Positions 5,808 through 6,097 of a DNA stretch of 6,097 nt are shown here, one piece after another (position 1 is the stretch's first letter; each line of letters starts with the position of its first letter). The stretch comes from an uncultured Cytophagaceae bacterium (GTDB taxonomy: Bacteria > Bacteroidota > Bacteroidia > Cytophagales > Microscillaceae), in the NCBI GenBank assembly GCA_937899305.1, contig CALDJV010001054.1, positions 1 to 6,097 of the forward strand, read 5' to 3'. The notes below the pieces were generated by a model. The model was not told where the DNA came from and made no database searches. It was given only the letters and a program-made list of their open reading frames with translations. The position numbers were made by a program, and so were the translations under genes.

Positions 5808-6097
5808 AAAAACCTTGTTTAAACAGATAATGGTTTATGGTGGTGAAATATTTTATTTAAAGTGTCCCAGACACAACGAAAGGTAACCTTAAGGTGTGAC
5901 AGTTTTCTCATTAAATTTGTTGTTGAATTCAATAAATTTTATCTTTTTCCACATCAACTGAGTCATCGCGGTCACGTAGAGTAGTTTAGGGAGCATATTT
6001 AGGAACATGTTCAAAATAAGTTTCCAGGTTTAGTAAAATTGTCCAAAGTTAGACGAGGCGTTTTTTGCGCGCGTAGCCATAGCTACGGGCAAAAAAA
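5808..6097. other. Palindrome-rich non-coding region
   Basis: No gene is supported in these 290 bp. They hold the leader of the lipoprotein gene and four perfect 10-bp palindromes: TGTTTAAACA (5816-5825), ACCTTAAGGT (5886-5895), TTGAATTCAA (5923-5932) and GAACATGTTC (6003-6012). A short inverted repeat GTGTC/GACAC (5862-5874) lies among them, and a large hairpin reaches the right edge. No convincing -33/-7 pair for the lipoprotein gene was found. Confidence 0.6.
6061..6097. repeat. GC-cored long hairpin cut by window edge
   Basis: CGTAGC (6072-6077) pairs with GCTACG (6082-6087) around the loop CATA. Beyond two small bulges, GC pairs and a T6/A7 tract (6061-6066 with 6091-6097) continue the stem. 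Because T's come first and A's last on both strands, it is not a normal intrinsic terminator in either direction. The GC-rich core in AT-rich DNA suggests an edge or core of a dispersed repeat or small transposon-derived element. It may extend beyond the window. Confidence 0.5.

Noticed and set aside
5862..5874. GTGTC-CCA-GACAC as an independent operator
   Set aside because: Five-base arms are too short to support on their own; it is mentioned only as part of the palindrome-rich region.
6061..6097. Right-edge hairpin as a bidirectional terminator
   Set aside because: A terminator needs A's before and T's after the stem on the transcribed strand; here the order is reversed on both strands.

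Overview
The window looks like a stretch of Bacteroidota chromosome, probably a marine Cytophagales-type organism. Start codons mostly lack Shine-Dalgarno sequences. Two genes have the Bacteroidota promoter layout (TTTG at about -33, TAnnTTTG-like at -7). The DNA is AT-rich, and four of five products look like surface or envelope proteins of kinds common in that phylum. The assignment rests on recalled family features, not on a database search. No rRNA, tRNA, CRISPR array, transposase or integrase is visible.

Layout: 1-342 is non-coding with a direct repeat and a degenerate 7-bp tandem repeat. At 343-948 (+) and 1105-1683 (+) lie two paralogous small lipoproteins with a lipocalin-like C-terminal domain. 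Each is followed by its own strong intrinsic terminator, and the second has its own good promoter, so they are tandem duplicates and not an operon. At 1844-3073 (+) is a cytoplasmic alpha/beta hydrolase (esterase-like) with an intact Ser-Asp-His triad and an extra C-terminal beta domain. It ends 13 bp from a convergent gene. On the minus strand, 4770-5807 encodes a large beta-rich lipoprotein and, downstream of it, 3087-4589 encodes an outer-membrane beta-barrel protein that resembles the DUF5723 family. The leaders of these two genes share a 16-17 bp element. The right end, 5808-6097, is non-coding and unusually rich in palindromes; it finishes in a GC-cored hairpin cut by the window edge that looks like part of a dispersed repeat.

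How the genes may work together: the lipoprotein and barrel protein on the minus strand probably act at the outer membrane, perhaps as partners; this is inference from order, strand, predicted location and the shared leader element. The two lipocalin-like lipoproteins differ strikingly in codon choice, which suggests the first is much more highly expressed. The esterase has no evident functional link to its neighbours. I see no convincing new multi-gene defence or mobile system. The best leads are the lipoprotein/barrel pair, the duplicated lipocalin-like lipoproteins and the non-coding repeats at both ends.
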